From contig JAUWLF010000004.1 in assembly GCA_030613785.1 (NCBI GenBank), forward strand, positions 37,979 through 101,978: DNA of 64,000 nt, in the 5' to 3' direction. Position numbers and translations under genes: made by a program. This document shows positions 8,984-18,266 of this stretch, piece by piece (positions within the stretch are counted from its first letter, which is position 1; every line of letters starts with the position of its first letter). Below the pieces are notes generated by a model. That model saw only the letters and a program-made list of their open reading frames with translations. It was not told the origin of the DNA and made no database searches. The stretch comes from Chloroflexota bacterium. GTDB lineage: Bacteria; Chloroflexota; Anaerolineae; UBA7937; B3-Chlor.

Positions 8984-9770
8984 GGCACTATCCATGACCT
9001 ACTCCGCAAGGCTGATCAATGCCAAGGCAGCGATTGACAGTGGGGCCCTGGTGTTGCATGTCGGCTGTGGAGACGGGTATCTGGATCCCTATCTGTGTAC
9101 CAGGTTCTCTCTGGTCGTTGGGGTTGACATAAATCGCATCGAACTGCAGAATGCGTCCGCTGTCAACAGTGACCAGAGAGTGGAGTACGTTCTGGTGGAC
9201 GGCCTAGTCCTGCCATTTGAAGAGGGGTCTTTTGATGCGATAGTGAGCATAGACGTGCTGGAACACGCCGAGGACGACGAAGCGCTGGTGGGCGAGATAA
9301 GCAGAGTGTTGAAAAAGGGCGGGAGACTGACGATCACAGTGCCAAACGCTGACTATCCGCTGACTTTCGATCCCATAAACCATCTGCTGAAGTCGATCAC
9401 GGGGAGGCATCTACCCCTGGGAATGTGGGGGTTTGGCCATCGCAGACTCTACAGTGTAGAGTCGCTGTGCGACCTGCTAGACGGTGCCGGTTTTGCCATC
9501 AACGGAGTCGTGCGAATGTCCTACTCGTTGGTGGGATTCGTGGAGAATTCATACCTCCTCAACATCGTTCAGCCCCTGACCAAGTCCAGTGCCAGCAATC
9601 TTCCTCTCGGCGCAGAGGCTGAGCCCAGAGGCGTGTGGAGGAAACTCACAAGGCTGGAGCCGCCTGAGTTTCTGAAAGCGGCGCGGGATCTGGGCATGCG
9701 ACTGGACAGCGTCTTGTTCGATGGGTCGCTCAGAAGCATCAACTTCCTCGTCCGTGCTCAGAAAACGTAG
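8973..9770 (+). CDS. Class I SAM-dependent methyltransferase
   Basis: A 265-residue methyltransferase with motif I LHVGCGDGYLDPYL at about residues 28-41, GVDINRIELQNA after strand 2, and IVSIDVLEHAEDDEALVGEISRVLKKGG, typical of Methyltransf_11. ATG 8973 is preferred because GGAGGGACGAGG lies just upstream and the protein then begins in the usual place; an in-frame extension to 8919 would bury most of its N-terminus inside the previous gene. The substrate is unknown. It ends the methyltransferase pair, and a 430-nt gap follows. Confidence 0.86.
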   Translation: MSLKALSMTYSARLINAKAAIDSGALVLHVGCGDGYLDPYLCTRFSLVVGVDINRIELQNASAVNSDQRVEYVLVDGLVLPFEEGSFDAIVSIDVLEHAEDDEALVGEISRVLKKGGRLTITVPNADYPLTFDPINHLLKSITGRHLPLGMWGFGHRRLYSVESLCDLLDGAGFAINGVVRMSYSLVGFVENSYLLNIVQPLTKSSASNLPLGAEAEPRGVWRKLTRLEPPEFLKAARDLGMRLDSVLFDGSLRSINFLVRAQKT

Positions 9771-10203
9771 ATGTATCTGTTCAACCACGGTCATAGAGAC
9801 CCCTGCCACCGTAGAATCCTGGGAACGTCCAGGGTGTGTCTCTTCGAGGCCTCCTGGTTGCGGTTCCTCCCCCAGTCTGTCGACAGAAGTCCCTTCTCCT
9901 GCTGCCTCATCCTGTCCTTGGGGTACGCGTCCACATCTTTGATCCTCCTCTGCGGTCTCGTCCTGGTGTTCATTGTGTTATGGGTGATTTCGGAGTATAT
10001 GCCCAGTTCCTGCCACATGAGTGCTACGACACACTTGACACGGTACTGGCGTTACACACCCAGTTTCTTCGCTCCCACGTCTTTCCTGGCGTCTCAGGGA
10101 GCCGTGGCAACGCGACGCGCAGTTGCGAGAAGCCTGTTGGGGGTTGATCGTGACAACAGGTAATGGTCAGGGAGTTGCCGGAATCTCCATAAGGGAGCGG
10201 CTG
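9771..10203 (+). other. Gap of about 430 nt, no confident gene
   Basis: An open frame of 130 codons (9771-10163) starts with ATG directly after the previous stop and encodes one hydrophobic stretch near its middle, but it is rich in Cys, Ser and Arg, has no recognisable motif and no ribosome binding site. A perfect TTGACA sits at 10035-10040 without a matching -10 box at 16-18 nt. I consider this largely noncoding. Confidence 0.35.
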
Positions 10204-12354
10204 ATGTCGCTTGTGTGGGAGGTGATGGACCTTGGTTCAACCGGGTTGAATGGCCGGACGCTGGGTCTCATCCTAGCAGCCTATGGCGTCCTGACCCTAG
10301 TCTTCACCTATCCCATCGCCCTCAACATTCTGACACAGCCTGCTGGAAGCACTGATGTGTACGAATACATGTGGGAGCTATGGTGGGCGAAGAGATCACT
10401 GATTGACCTGCATATCAGCCCCGCCAACGTCACAGTCCTCTATCATCCCTATGGAACCCACCATCCCATTCTCTGGCTAGACACCTACCTGATGTGGACT
10501 TCTCTCCCCCTGGTCATGTTGTTCGGTCCCACTGTTGCATGCAATGTGCAAATTCTGTCCAGCTACCTGCTGACCGGCTTCAGCACTTACCTGCTTTGCT
10601 ACTGGCTGACCAAGAACCATTGGGCTTCGTTCGTGGGGGGCTTGATCTTTGCATTTTCGCCTTTCAGATCGGATCGCGCCGCCCACGGAGTGATCAGTAT
10701 GGCCTTGACCTATTGGCTACCGCTGTACGTCGTGTTTCTCCTCAAGCTACTCAAGAGACCGAATGTGAGGAACGCGCTGTTCTGTGGGATATGCTTGGCC
10801 TTTTCGATCCTTTCGAGCTTTCTTCATTTGGTGCATTTCATCATTCCCGCTACCGCGATCTTCCTCGTCTACCAGCATTTTGCAGACCGAAGATCACTGT
10901 ACAACAAGCGGTTCGTGAAGGGCTTTGGCCTGGCACTGGCGCTGGCGTTTATCGTGATCATCCCGATCTATGTCCCTCTCCTCACAGCCAAGATTGGCAG
11001 ACAGTTAGACTACTTCGCCAGGTTCGGGGTTCTGGGCCATTCGGCCGCGCTCCTGAGTTTTCTCGTGCCGCCATCGTTTCAGCTCATCGTTCGAGTATTT
11101 GAGCCTCTTCGGACGCTGGTACAGGAGTTGCTCCCCGGGAGGTACTACGTGGTCTACCTGGGAGTGCTTTCGCTGGTGCTGGCGGCATGGGGCGTGTTCA
11201 ACAGGAAGGCACGGCTATGGGTGCTCATGGCGCTGGTCAGCGGTGTCTTGGCTCTAGGTCCCTTGCTCCACATCACTAGAGAACTGGTAGAATACTCTGT
11301 GGCCGGGCGTACCGGCTTTGTGTTGCTGCCTGGCGCGATTCTCACACAATTGCCCTTATATGAGTGGGCCCGCAGCCCGGCCAGGTTTGGTGAGCTCACC
11401 GTGTTCTCCATTGCGGTCTTGGCCAGTTTTGGCGCCTTGGCACCGTCTCGTATCGCTGGACGTCGGATGGTGCGAAGCGGCGTGATGTGTATTTTGCCAC
11501 TTCTTATCCTGCTTGATTTTGCCCTCTTCTTCCCCTTTCCGACTCAGGATGTCCGGGTGCCAGAGTTCTACGAGGGCTTGCCGAGGGGCGGTGAGGAGTA
11601 TGGCGTTCTTGATGTGGGGTCCGAGAGGTTCAACCACCAGGGTATGTACTTCCAGACCGTTCATCAGCTTCCCATCGCAAGGGGGTTCATCTATCGCTAT
11701 CCATCAGGAACCCAGTACTACCAGAAGTTCTTTGAGCAGCTAACTCAGGCCCAGCCTGACATTGTGAACGCTGACCGATTTGCGAGTATTCTTCGGCAGT
11801 TAGACATCAAGTATGTTGTGCTCCACAAGCTCTCAGAAGTCACTGTGGAGGAAGTCGGGCCTTTCCTCACCGAGAACTTGGGCTCGCCTGTCTATGAGGA
11901 TGAGCAGATCATGGCCTTTGTCGTGCCAGCGAGCGATGGTGGGGAGATCGAAGAACCGCCCCTTCTCATGCTGGGTGAGCAATGGCATCCCACGGAATCC
12001 GTCGGCGGTGTGCCCTCGCGCTGGATGGTGAATGATGGGACAATCTACGCCAGGGCCGATACGACGGGACCTTACCAGCTCTCTCTGGTGGCGCATCCTT
12101 TCCAGGGCCCCAGGCATCTACAGATCTTCGTTGACGAAGAACTAGTGGAGGAGTATCATGTAGGAGGGATGCAAAGCTACGTGACCTCTCCCTTTGTGCT
12201 GAAGAGTGGCGAATGGACTCCGATAAGGTTTCATGTACTGGAAGGGTGCCAGGTGCCGAGCGAGGTCGTGGCTGGGGAAACCGATGACCGGTGCTTGAGC
12301 ATGCTTTTCCAACAGATAGATATTGTGCCTATTGAATCGGAGATACTGTCCTAG
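10204..12354 (+). CDS. Large polytopic membrane protein, GT-C glycosyltransferase-like
   Basis: A 716-residue membrane protein with a long multi-spanning N-terminal part (about residues 15-455) and a soluble C-terminal part. The first outside loop carries acidic residues (STDVYEYMWELWW), as in GT-C enzymes that use polyprenyl-phosphate sugars. The soluble part contains ILRQLDIKYVVLHKLSE, a Rossmann-like piece seen in YfhO/GT39-like proteins, then a beta-rich tail (about 615-710) unlike the repeated module of its neighbours. I do not recognise a precise family. ATG 10204 has GGGAG six nucleotides upstream; in-frame alternatives at 10150 and 10123 would add up to 27 residues. The next gene begins on the base after its stop. 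Confidence 0.78.
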   Translation: MSLVWEVMDLGSTGLNGRTLGLILAAYGVLTLVFTYPIALNILTQPAGSTDVYEYMWELWWAKRSLIDLHISPANVTVLYHPYGTHHPILWLDTYLMWTSLPLVMLFGPTVACNVQILSSYLLTGFSTYLLCYWLTKNHWASFVGGLIFAFSPFRSDRAAHGVISMALTYWLPLYVVFLLKLLKRPNVRNALFCGICLAFSILSSFLHLVHFIIPATAIFLVYQHFADRRSLYNKRFVKGFGLALALAFIVIIPIYVPLLTAKIGRQLDYFARFGVLGHSAALLSFLVPPSFQLIVRVFEPLRTLVQELLPGRYYVVYLGVLSLVLAAWGVFNRKARLWVLMALVSGVLALGPLLHITRELVEYSVAGRTGFVLLPGAILTQLPLYEWARSPARFGELTVFSIAVLASFGALAPSRIAGRRMVRSGVMCILPLLILLDFALFFPFPTQDVRVPEFYEGLPRGGEEYGVLDVGSERFNHQGMYFQTVHQLPIARGFIYRYPSGTQYYQKFFEQLTQAQPDIVNADRFASILRQLDIKYVVLHKLSEVTVEEVGPFLTENLGSPVYEDEQIMAFVVPASDGGEIEEPPLLMLGEQWHPTESVGGVPSRWMVNDGTIYARADTTGPYQLSLVAHPFQGPRHLQIFVDEELVEEYHVGGMQSYVTSPFVLKSGEWTPIRFHVLEGCQVPSEVVAGETDDRCLSMLFQQIDIVPIESEILS

Positions 12355-14895
12355 ATGAGTACCAGGGGTGGAACGTCTTCTCCCGACGGATCTGCGGCAC
12401 TGAGGCGAGGGTTCCTGGGGCTGAGCGGAGGCCAGCGAGCCTATCAGGAGGTATTCTTCCTGGCGATTCTCGCGACCCTCACGCTGGCTGGATTCTATCT
12501 GCGCCTCGCCTATCTCCGGACCACGAGCCCGTACATTGATGAGTACACGACGATGTGGGTGGCACAGAGGACCATTGAACACGGCTACCCCGTTTTCTCG
12601 ACTGGTTCCATCTATGGCCAAGGCATGCTCTTCACCTACCTTGATGCGCTATTCATCTGGCTGTTTGGGTTCAGTGAGCAGGTGGCCAGGATGCCGAGCC
12701 TGATAATCGGTGTTTGCACCATACCTAGTGTCTATTTCGTTGGCAAGAAGATGTTCTCGGCTTACGAGGGTCTCATCGCAGCCGCAATGGTGACCTTTGC
12801 CCCACAAGCGGTCCTCTGGGGAGGCCGCGCCAGGAACTATGCCCTAATACAGTTTCTGGTCCTGTGGGCTGCATTCTTCTTCTACAAATGGGCCATCTGT
12901 GAAGGGCGAGCGAGATATCGTTACCTATTCGTACTGACTTCCATCGCTGCCGTTTTCACCCACAACGTTGCGATGTTGCTCTTTCCCGCCTTCCTCTTCT
13001 GCGCCTTTCTCCGCCACGGCTGGCGCTGGTTCTTCAGGCGGGATGTGATAGAGGCCAACGTCTTGGTATTCCTCGGGTTAGCCAGCAGTCTGTACTTCTA
13101 TCGCCGCCTGCGACCTCCCGGTTGGGTGGTTGTGGGGGTAGGTCGGGGGGAGATTGGTCCCTCATTCGACCCCCTCGCAGCGCTGGAGCGTTACAAGCCC
13201 TTCTTCTTGGGCCTGGATGATCTTCCTCTCGCGCCGATCCTGACCATTCTGTGCGTCTTGGGCATCAGCTACCTGCTGTGGAGAGTATTGATGAGGCGAG
13301 GATTCAGGGCGGTGTTGTCCTCGCCCGACGAGGACGTACCGCTGGCCTTCCTTGGCTTTCTCTTCGCCGCGATCGTTTTCGAGATGTTTTTCATCGTCAC
13401 TGACCGGCGCTGGAGCCCTCGGTATTTCTTCCAAGACGCTCCCATTTTCTACCTGATCGGGATTCACGTCTTGGTGCGCATGATAGGTTTTGGGGAGCGA
13501 TGGGTCCGAGAGAGTGTCTCATTCCCCAGAGCGGACTGGAACCAGCACAGGGCCCCTGCGGCGCTCCTCTTGACGGCGTTGACTGTTCTGCTCATCGGTG
13601 TTTGGTCATGGCCGGCGGCGGTATGGGCCATTTCCAAGGGGGAATACGGATATGACCGGGCTTTTCAATACGTGCAGGAGCACCAGCGGCAGGGGGACAC
13701 AGTGATGACGTTTGCGATTTCCCCGTGCGTCATCTACCTGGGCGAGGACGGCTGTGACTACGTGGCCATAGAAATCGATTTCCACACCTACGCCACTCAG
13801 AGGGAGGGGAGGTGGATAGAGGCCTGGGCTGGCATCCCCGTACTGTTCACCGACGAGGCGCTGGAGGAGGTCGTCGAAGGAAGCAGTCGCACCTGGTTCG
13901 TGGTCGACGAATCCAGGTTCCGGACGAGGTATACCGACCACTTCATCCAGTACGTCTGGGATCGGATGGAACTGGTGGCCAAGGAGGGTGGTGTCTTCGT
14001 GTTCCTGGCCGAGAGTCCCCCTCCTCCTGCGTTGGCTATTGAACGTCCTCTGTACTATAATCTTGATGACAAGGTTGCTCTACTAGGCTATGCTCTGAAC
14101 GGTGACAGCTTCGACCCTGGGGACGTGGTGCGTTTGTCCCTGCGGTGGCAAGGGTTGAAGCATATTCTGCAGAGTTACAGCGTCTTTGTGCACCTGGTGG
14201 ATGCTCAAGGTGTGATGTGGGCGCAACACGACGGCGTTCCCTTGAACGGCCTTCAACCCACAACCTATTGGGTGGCAGGGGAGACCATCTCCGACACGCA
14301 CGAGTTGACACTTCCGATTGTCGTCCCTCCCGGACGGTATCGGCTCGATGTGGGGATGTATCTCCCAGAGACCATGGAGCATCTCCCCGTCTGGGATGCG
14401 GAGATGCAGCCTCGGGGGGATAGGATCGCTGTGCACTATGTCCGTGTCGGCGAGAGCTTTGAGGAGCCACACACGCCTCAGCGCACCTCGGCCTTCAATC
14501 TGGACAGCAAGATCATCTTGCGGGGGCACGATATTGAGGTGATGGACCCCATCCCAGGTGGGACGGTCCGCGTTGTCTTGTACTGGGAAGCCGTGAAGCG
14601 GATGGATGAGGATTACACGGTCTTCGTCCACTTGGTGGATCAATCGGGGAGGATTTGGGGTCAGAAGGACGACCAGCCACAGGGCGGGTTCTATCCCACC
14701 TCCTTCTGGGAAGAGGGGGAGGTTGTGAGGGACGAGTACGAGTTCAGTATCGACCCTGACGCGCCACCGGGCCCGTACCAGATTGAAGCAGGGATGTACA
14801 TACTGGCCACGGGGCAACGGCTCCCCGTGGTTGGCGATGACGGGCAGATGGTCGACGACAAGATCCTGTTGAGTTCCATAGACGTAGAGGGATGA
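12355..14895 (+). CDS. GT39-family membrane glycosyltransferase with two C-terminal beta modules
   Basis: An 846-residue protein. Residues about 30-440 are a PMT/ArnT-type GT-C domain: the first outside loop has TTSPYIDEYTTMW, where the DE is the expected catalytic acidic pair, and GGRARNYALIQFLVLW matches the conserved loop after the third helix. Next comes a soluble segment and two copies of a beta-sandwich-like module (nt about 14053-14455 and 14491-14892), each with an LYW/LRW-xA core, Y-x-VFVHLVD, YPTS/QPTTYW and PGxYxxxxGMY motifs. GT39 enzymes transfer sugars from polyprenyl phosphate on the outer membrane face. A close paralogue of the same architecture lies at 38636. The ATG directly follows the previous stop. 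Confidence 0.88.
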   Translation: MSTRGGTSSPDGSAALRRGFLGLSGGQRAYQEVFFLAILATLTLAGFYLRLAYLRTTSPYIDEYTTMWVAQRTIEHGYPVFSTGSIYGQGMLFTYLDALFIWLFGFSEQVARMPSLIIGVCTIPSVYFVGKKMFSAYEGLIAAAMVTFAPQAVLWGGRARNYALIQFLVLWAAFFFYKWAICEGRARYRYLFVLTSIAAVFTHNVAMLLFPAFLFCAFLRHGWRWFFRRDVIEANVLVFLGLASSLYFYRRLRPPGWVVVGVGRGEIGPSFDPLAALERYKPFFLGLDDLPLAPILTILCVLGISYLLWRVLMRRGFRAVLSSPDEDVPLAFLGFLFAAIVFEMFFIVTDRRWSPRYFFQDAPIFYLIGIHVLVRMIGFGERWVRESVSFPRADWNQHRAPAALLLTALTVLLIGVWSWPAAVWAISKGEYGYDRAFQYVQEHQRQGDTVMTFAISPCVIYLGEDGCDYVAIEIDFHTYATQREGRWIEAWAGIPVLFTDEALEEVVEGSSRTWFVVDESRFRTRYTDHFIQYVWDRMELVAKEGGVFVFLAESPPPPALAIERPLYYNLDDKVALLGYALNGDSFDPGDVVRLSLRWQGLKHILQSYSVFVHLVDAQGVMWAQHDGVPLNGLQPTTYWVAGETISDTHELTLPIVVPPGRYRLDVGMYLPETMEHLPVWDAEMQPRGDRIAVHYVRVGESFEEPHTPQRTSAFNLDSKIILRGHDIEVMDPIPGGTVRVVLYWEAVKRMDEDYTVFVHLVDQSGRIWGQKDDQPQGGFYPTSFWEEGEVVRDEYEFSIDPDAPPGPYQIEAGMYILATGQRLPVVGDDGQMVDDKILLSSIDVEG

Positions 14896-14941
14896 GGGCA
14901 CACGCATGCTAGGAGGCAGGGGCCGAGGGGGAGAGGGGCAG

Positions 14942-15889
14942 ATGAGTTCGGAACGCCACGTTGATCTCTCGGTGGTGGTTCCTGTACTGGACGAGGAAGA
15001 GAGCATTCGACCTCTGTATTCCAGCCTTCACGACGTCTTAGAGGACCTGAGCAGAGAGTATGAGGTCATCTTCGTGGATGATGGCAGCCAGGACAATTCC
15101 TTCGATGTGTTGGAGGCGCTTCACGAAGAGGATCCTCGTCACATTCGGGTCATCCAGTTTCGCCGCAATTTTGGGAAAACCGCTGCGCTAGCGGCTGGTT
15201 TCAAGCACGCTGATGGAGATGTCATAGTCACCTTGGACGCCGACTTGCAGGATGATCCGTCAGAGATCCCGGGCCTGCTGAACCGCTTGGATGAGGACTA
15301 CGATCTGGTGGTAGCCTGGAGATACAAGCGTCAGGATTCGCTTTCAAAGAGGGTGCCTTCGAAGGTTGCCAACCTGGCTGTTGCTCTGCTAACCGGGGTG
15401 AAGTTGCACGACCTCAACTGCGGGTTCAAGGCGTACCGCCGAGAGGTCGCACAGGAGCTCAAGCTGTATGGCGAGTTGCATCGTTTCATACCTGTGCTGG
15501 CTCACTGGCGGGGATATCGCGTGGGTGAGGAACAAGTTGTGCACCGGCCTAGGCAGTATGGCCGATCGAAATACGGGTTCGAGCGGCTGGGACGGAGTTT
15601 CCTGGACTTCTTGAGTGTTCTGTTCCTGACCTACTTCCTCAAGCGCCCCATGCACTTGTTCGGCACCATTGGGGCAGTGCTGTTCTTGTTCGGTGTTGTC
15701 ATCTCTCTGTATCTTGCTGGCCTGTGGTTTTCCGGCCAGGGCATTGGCTGGCGGCCGCTGCTCTTCCTGGGGATAACCTTATTGATCGTCGGGGTGCAAA
15801 TGGCCTCCATCGGGCTGCTGGGCGAGATGATCAGGAACTTCGCCTATGAGGCTGAGGACGAGTACTCGATCCGACGCCTATTGTCCTGA
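14942..15889 (+). CDS. GT2 polyprenyl-phosphate glycosyltransferase with two C-terminal membrane helices
   Basis: A 315-residue GT-A enzyme of the DPM1/GtrB/ArnC type that would load a sugar from a nucleotide donor onto undecaprenyl or another polyprenyl phosphate. Seen motifs are SVVVPVLDEEESI, IFVDDGSQDNS, TLDADLQDDPSEIP (DxD), LNCGFKAYRREV and RQYGRSKYG. Two strong hydrophobic helices (about residues 235-260 and 272-296) end the protein. ATG 14942 has a GGGGAGAGGGG ribosome binding site; an in-frame ATG at 14906 is less likely. It lies between two GT39-like genes that would use its product, and a paralogue is at 36475. Confidence 0.92.
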   Translation: MSSERHVDLSVVVPVLDEEESIRPLYSSLHDVLEDLSREYEVIFVDDGSQDNSFDVLEALHEEDPRHIRVIQFRRNFGKTAALAAGFKHADGDVIVTLDADLQDDPSEIPGLLNRLDEDYDLVVAWRYKRQDSLSKRVPSKVANLAVALLTGVKLHDLNCGFKAYRREVAQELKLYGELHRFIPVLAHWRGYRVGEEQVVHRPRQYGRSKYGFERLGRSFLDFLSVLFLTYFLKRPMHLFGTIGAVLFLFGVVISLYLAGLWFSGQGIGWRPLLFLGITLLIVGVQMASIGLLGEMIRNFAYEAEDEYSIRRLLS

Positions 15890-15902
15890 TCGGGGGTCAC
15901 CG

Positions 15903-18257
15903 ATGAGAGGTTTCGTATCAGCCGCACCTTGGGGTAGAAGCGAAGCCAGATACGCCCTTGCGACAGTGGCCGTGGTCGTGGGACTGGCTCTCCTGTTCGT
16001 CTTCCCCGCCCCCAAGCGAGTCATCCAGGCTCAGGTCCGAGTCGTGGGACTGGATGAAGCGCACGCCGCCACGGTGACCGTCACTGAGGGTCATGGTGCT
16101 TCGCTTCAGTGGATTTCCGACGACGAAGCCCTGCTGACGGCCACGGTTCCCCGAGATGCTCTCATCACGTTGTTCTTCGGACAAGACACCCTTACCTTCA
16201 CCCTGCACGAGCTCATCATGTATGGTCAGAAGGAGTGGGCGACTGCTCACGGTCAACTCAACGCCGAGATCCTCGGAGGAAAGGTCGTGGATTGGCACCC
16301 GAATCTACTCCAGGAGGCCCACATAGTCCTCTATGACAATCGCTTCGTCATCGCCATCCTCGCCGCTTTCTCGCTGGCCTACGTCTACGTTCGTGCCAAG
16401 GACAGATATCGTCACTTCGCTCCCTTCTTGATCATCCTTTCCTTTCTGGCCTATCAGATCCTCTTCTTCCTGAACCTGACACCCACCCTGTATTGGGATA
16501 CCCCTCTCTCTGACCCTTTTGTGAGAGCGTGTCTGATTGCGCAGATGGTCCTTTCCATCCTCCTGGTAGTCCTGTGGTTCCCGCTCCGTGGATTGGTTGG
16601 CAGGGCGAGACCTGATCTCCTCGATCTCGCCGACAGGGTGATCGATAGGTACGGGCTAGTCATACTAGTCCTGATACCTTTGCTGCAACATCTGATCGGT
16701 CATGGTGTCTTCGGCTACAACCTCCAGCCTACGGACGCGCGGTACACCTACATGGACTGGGGACGGGCTATGCTGCAGAAGGGATTCCTTCCCTTCCTGT
16801 CGCGGGGTTTGCTCAGGCGAATGGAGACACCACTACTGGCGGCTGTGTGGGCCATTTTCTACAAGATCATCCCCAGAGGTTATGTCGTCTCTGCCCTGGT
16901 TCCGTTTCTCTACTTCGAGATGGTTGTCGTCTGTACGTACCTGCTGGCGAAGGAGCTGTTCGGCCATAGGGTTGGTTTCGTCGCAGGACTGTTCATATCC
17001 TTGAGCCCGCTGTTCTCCTTCGCCAGCTACTTCGTCATGAACGACGTTCCCAGCGCAGCGATGACTGTATTGACTCTCTATCTGTTCGTCCTTGCTCTCA
17101 AGAGAAAGAGCGTTCCTCTGGCGGTGGTGTCGGGTGTGTCTTTGCTTTTCACGATGATCACCAAGCTCAACGGCGTGTATTGTGCATTTCTGATCCTACT
17201 CATCTACTTCGTCAGCACCAGACGAAATAGGAAGATCCTATTCATCACCTTGTCCTTCTTGGTGTTCCTTCCGATAGCATACGTAGCCCCGTACTTCCTT
17301 CGCCACGGGCTGACTCTCGATGCTCTCGAGGCAGGACGGGAGCATCTGGTCACCTGGGCAAAGAGGCCTATGTTCCAGATTAGAGACGGCGAACCTGCCG
17401 ATTGGAATGATCTCATTCTTGGGTCGGGACAAATACACTACTATATGGGACCGAGCAATACTCTCTTCTACTTTCAGTACCTCGTGAACGCTATCGGCTT
17501 CCCCATCTTCTTCTGGGGGGTGATGATTCTCGTGCAGGGACTTGAAGCCGCACTCAGAGGGTTCAAGGATCGTGTGTCGTCTCTACGTGCCGACAAGAGG
17601 AACCTCCTGGCAGTAGCGATCTGGATCTTCCCTCTGTTGCTCTTTCTCTCGCTTTGGTCGATGAGGAACACCCGGTTTTCCTATATCGCCTTCCCCGCCT
17701 ATGCCATCCTGGGCGGATACGGGTACGTCCTGTACACGGATGAGGCACGATTCAAGTATTCACGACGAGGCACGCTGCTACTGGGTCTTTCTGTGATAAT
17801 GCTGTCGACGCAAAGCCTGGCGCACTATTACAACGTTTCATATCTTAGGAATGCTGACTACCGAGACCCCATCTTCATAGAGACTTCAGAGCCCTACTAC
17901 TACATCCATCGTCACTACCATGGCTGGTACGTTGGATGGAACGGCGCTGGCACTGATCATCATTTCACGGGTGTGGTGACGACAGATGGACGTTTCGACG
18001 GGGTCGAACCCTTCGAACTGGAGACGTATCCAGACGTGCTGGAGGTCTCCGACTCTAATACGAGGATCAGCTTCGACACCATGTCCCGCAGCGGTGAGGA
18101 TGGGTGCGAGTTCGACGTGGAAGAGGGCTCGTGGGTTACGTTCGATCTGATGATAGACGGCACGAGGCGACCTGAACGAGTGTTCATCTATGCTGGCTCG
18201 ATCGGCATGAAGAGGGAGGTCGCCTCCAGTTTGCCGCTCACCTTGACGGCGGATTGA
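15903..18257 (+). CDS. GT39-like polytopic membrane glycosyltransferase
   Basis: A 784-residue membrane protein. It has one N-terminal helix, then an outside beta-rich domain of about 110 residues (including GKVVDWHPNLLQ), then the GT-C core from about residue 140 to 640. The core has DARYTYMDWGRAML as the candidate catalytic acidic loop and YFVMNDVPSAAMTVLTLYLF, typical of PMT-2. A beta-rich tail of about 120 residues follows, different from the repeated module next door. The N-terminal outside domain before the GT-C core is unusual. ATG 15903 follows GGGGGTCACCG, 13 nt after the previous stop; the frame stays open further upstream but would overlap the GT2 gene. Confidence 0.8.
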   Translation: MRGFVSAAPWGRSEARYALATVAVVVGLALLFVFPAPKRVIQAQVRVVGLDEAHAATVTVTEGHGASLQWISDDEALLTATVPRDALITLFFGQDTLTFTLHELIMYGQKEWATAHGQLNAEILGGKVVDWHPNLLQEAHIVLYDNRFVIAILAAFSLAYVYVRAKDRYRHFAPFLIILSFLAYQILFFLNLTPTLYWDTPLSDPFVRACLIAQMVLSILLVVLWFPLRGLVGRARPDLLDLADRVIDRYGLVILVLIPLLQHLIGHGVFGYNLQPTDARYTYMDWGRAMLQKGFLPFLSRGLLRRMETPLLAAVWAIFYKIIPRGYVVSALVPFLYFEMVVVCTYLLAKELFGHRVGFVAGLFISLSPLFSFASYFVMNDVPSAAMTVLTLYLFVLALKRKSVPLAVVSGVSLLFTMITKLNGVYCAFLILLIYFVSTRRNRKILFITLSFLVFLPIAYVAPYFLRHGLTLDALEAGREHLVTWAKRPMFQIRDGEPADWNDLILGSGQIHYYMGPSNTLFYFQYLVNAIGFPIFFWGVMILVQGLEAALRGFKDRVSSLRADKRNLLAVAIWIFPLLLFLSLWSMRNTRFSYIAFPAYAILGGYGYVLYTDEARFKYSRRGTLLLGLSVIMLSTQSLAHYYNVSYLRNADYRDPIFIETSEPYYYIHRHYHGWYVGWNGAGTDHHFTGVVTTDGRFDGVEPFELETYPDVLEVSDSNTRISFDTMSRSGEDGCEFDVEEGSWVTFDLMIDGTRRPERVFIYAGSIGMKREVASSLPLTLTAD

Positions 18258-18266
18258 GGAGCAGCC

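Noticed and set aside
10035..10040. Perfect TTGACA box
   Set aside because: No acceptable -10 box at 16-18 nt spacing.
9771..10163. 130-codon + strand open frame with one hydrophobic stretch
   Set aside because: No ribosome binding site, unnatural Cys/Ser/Arg content, no motif; kept only as part of the gap entry.
14083..15006. Minus-strand open frame of 307 codons
   Set aside because: Opposite the beta modules and the start of GT2; no similarity to known domains seen.
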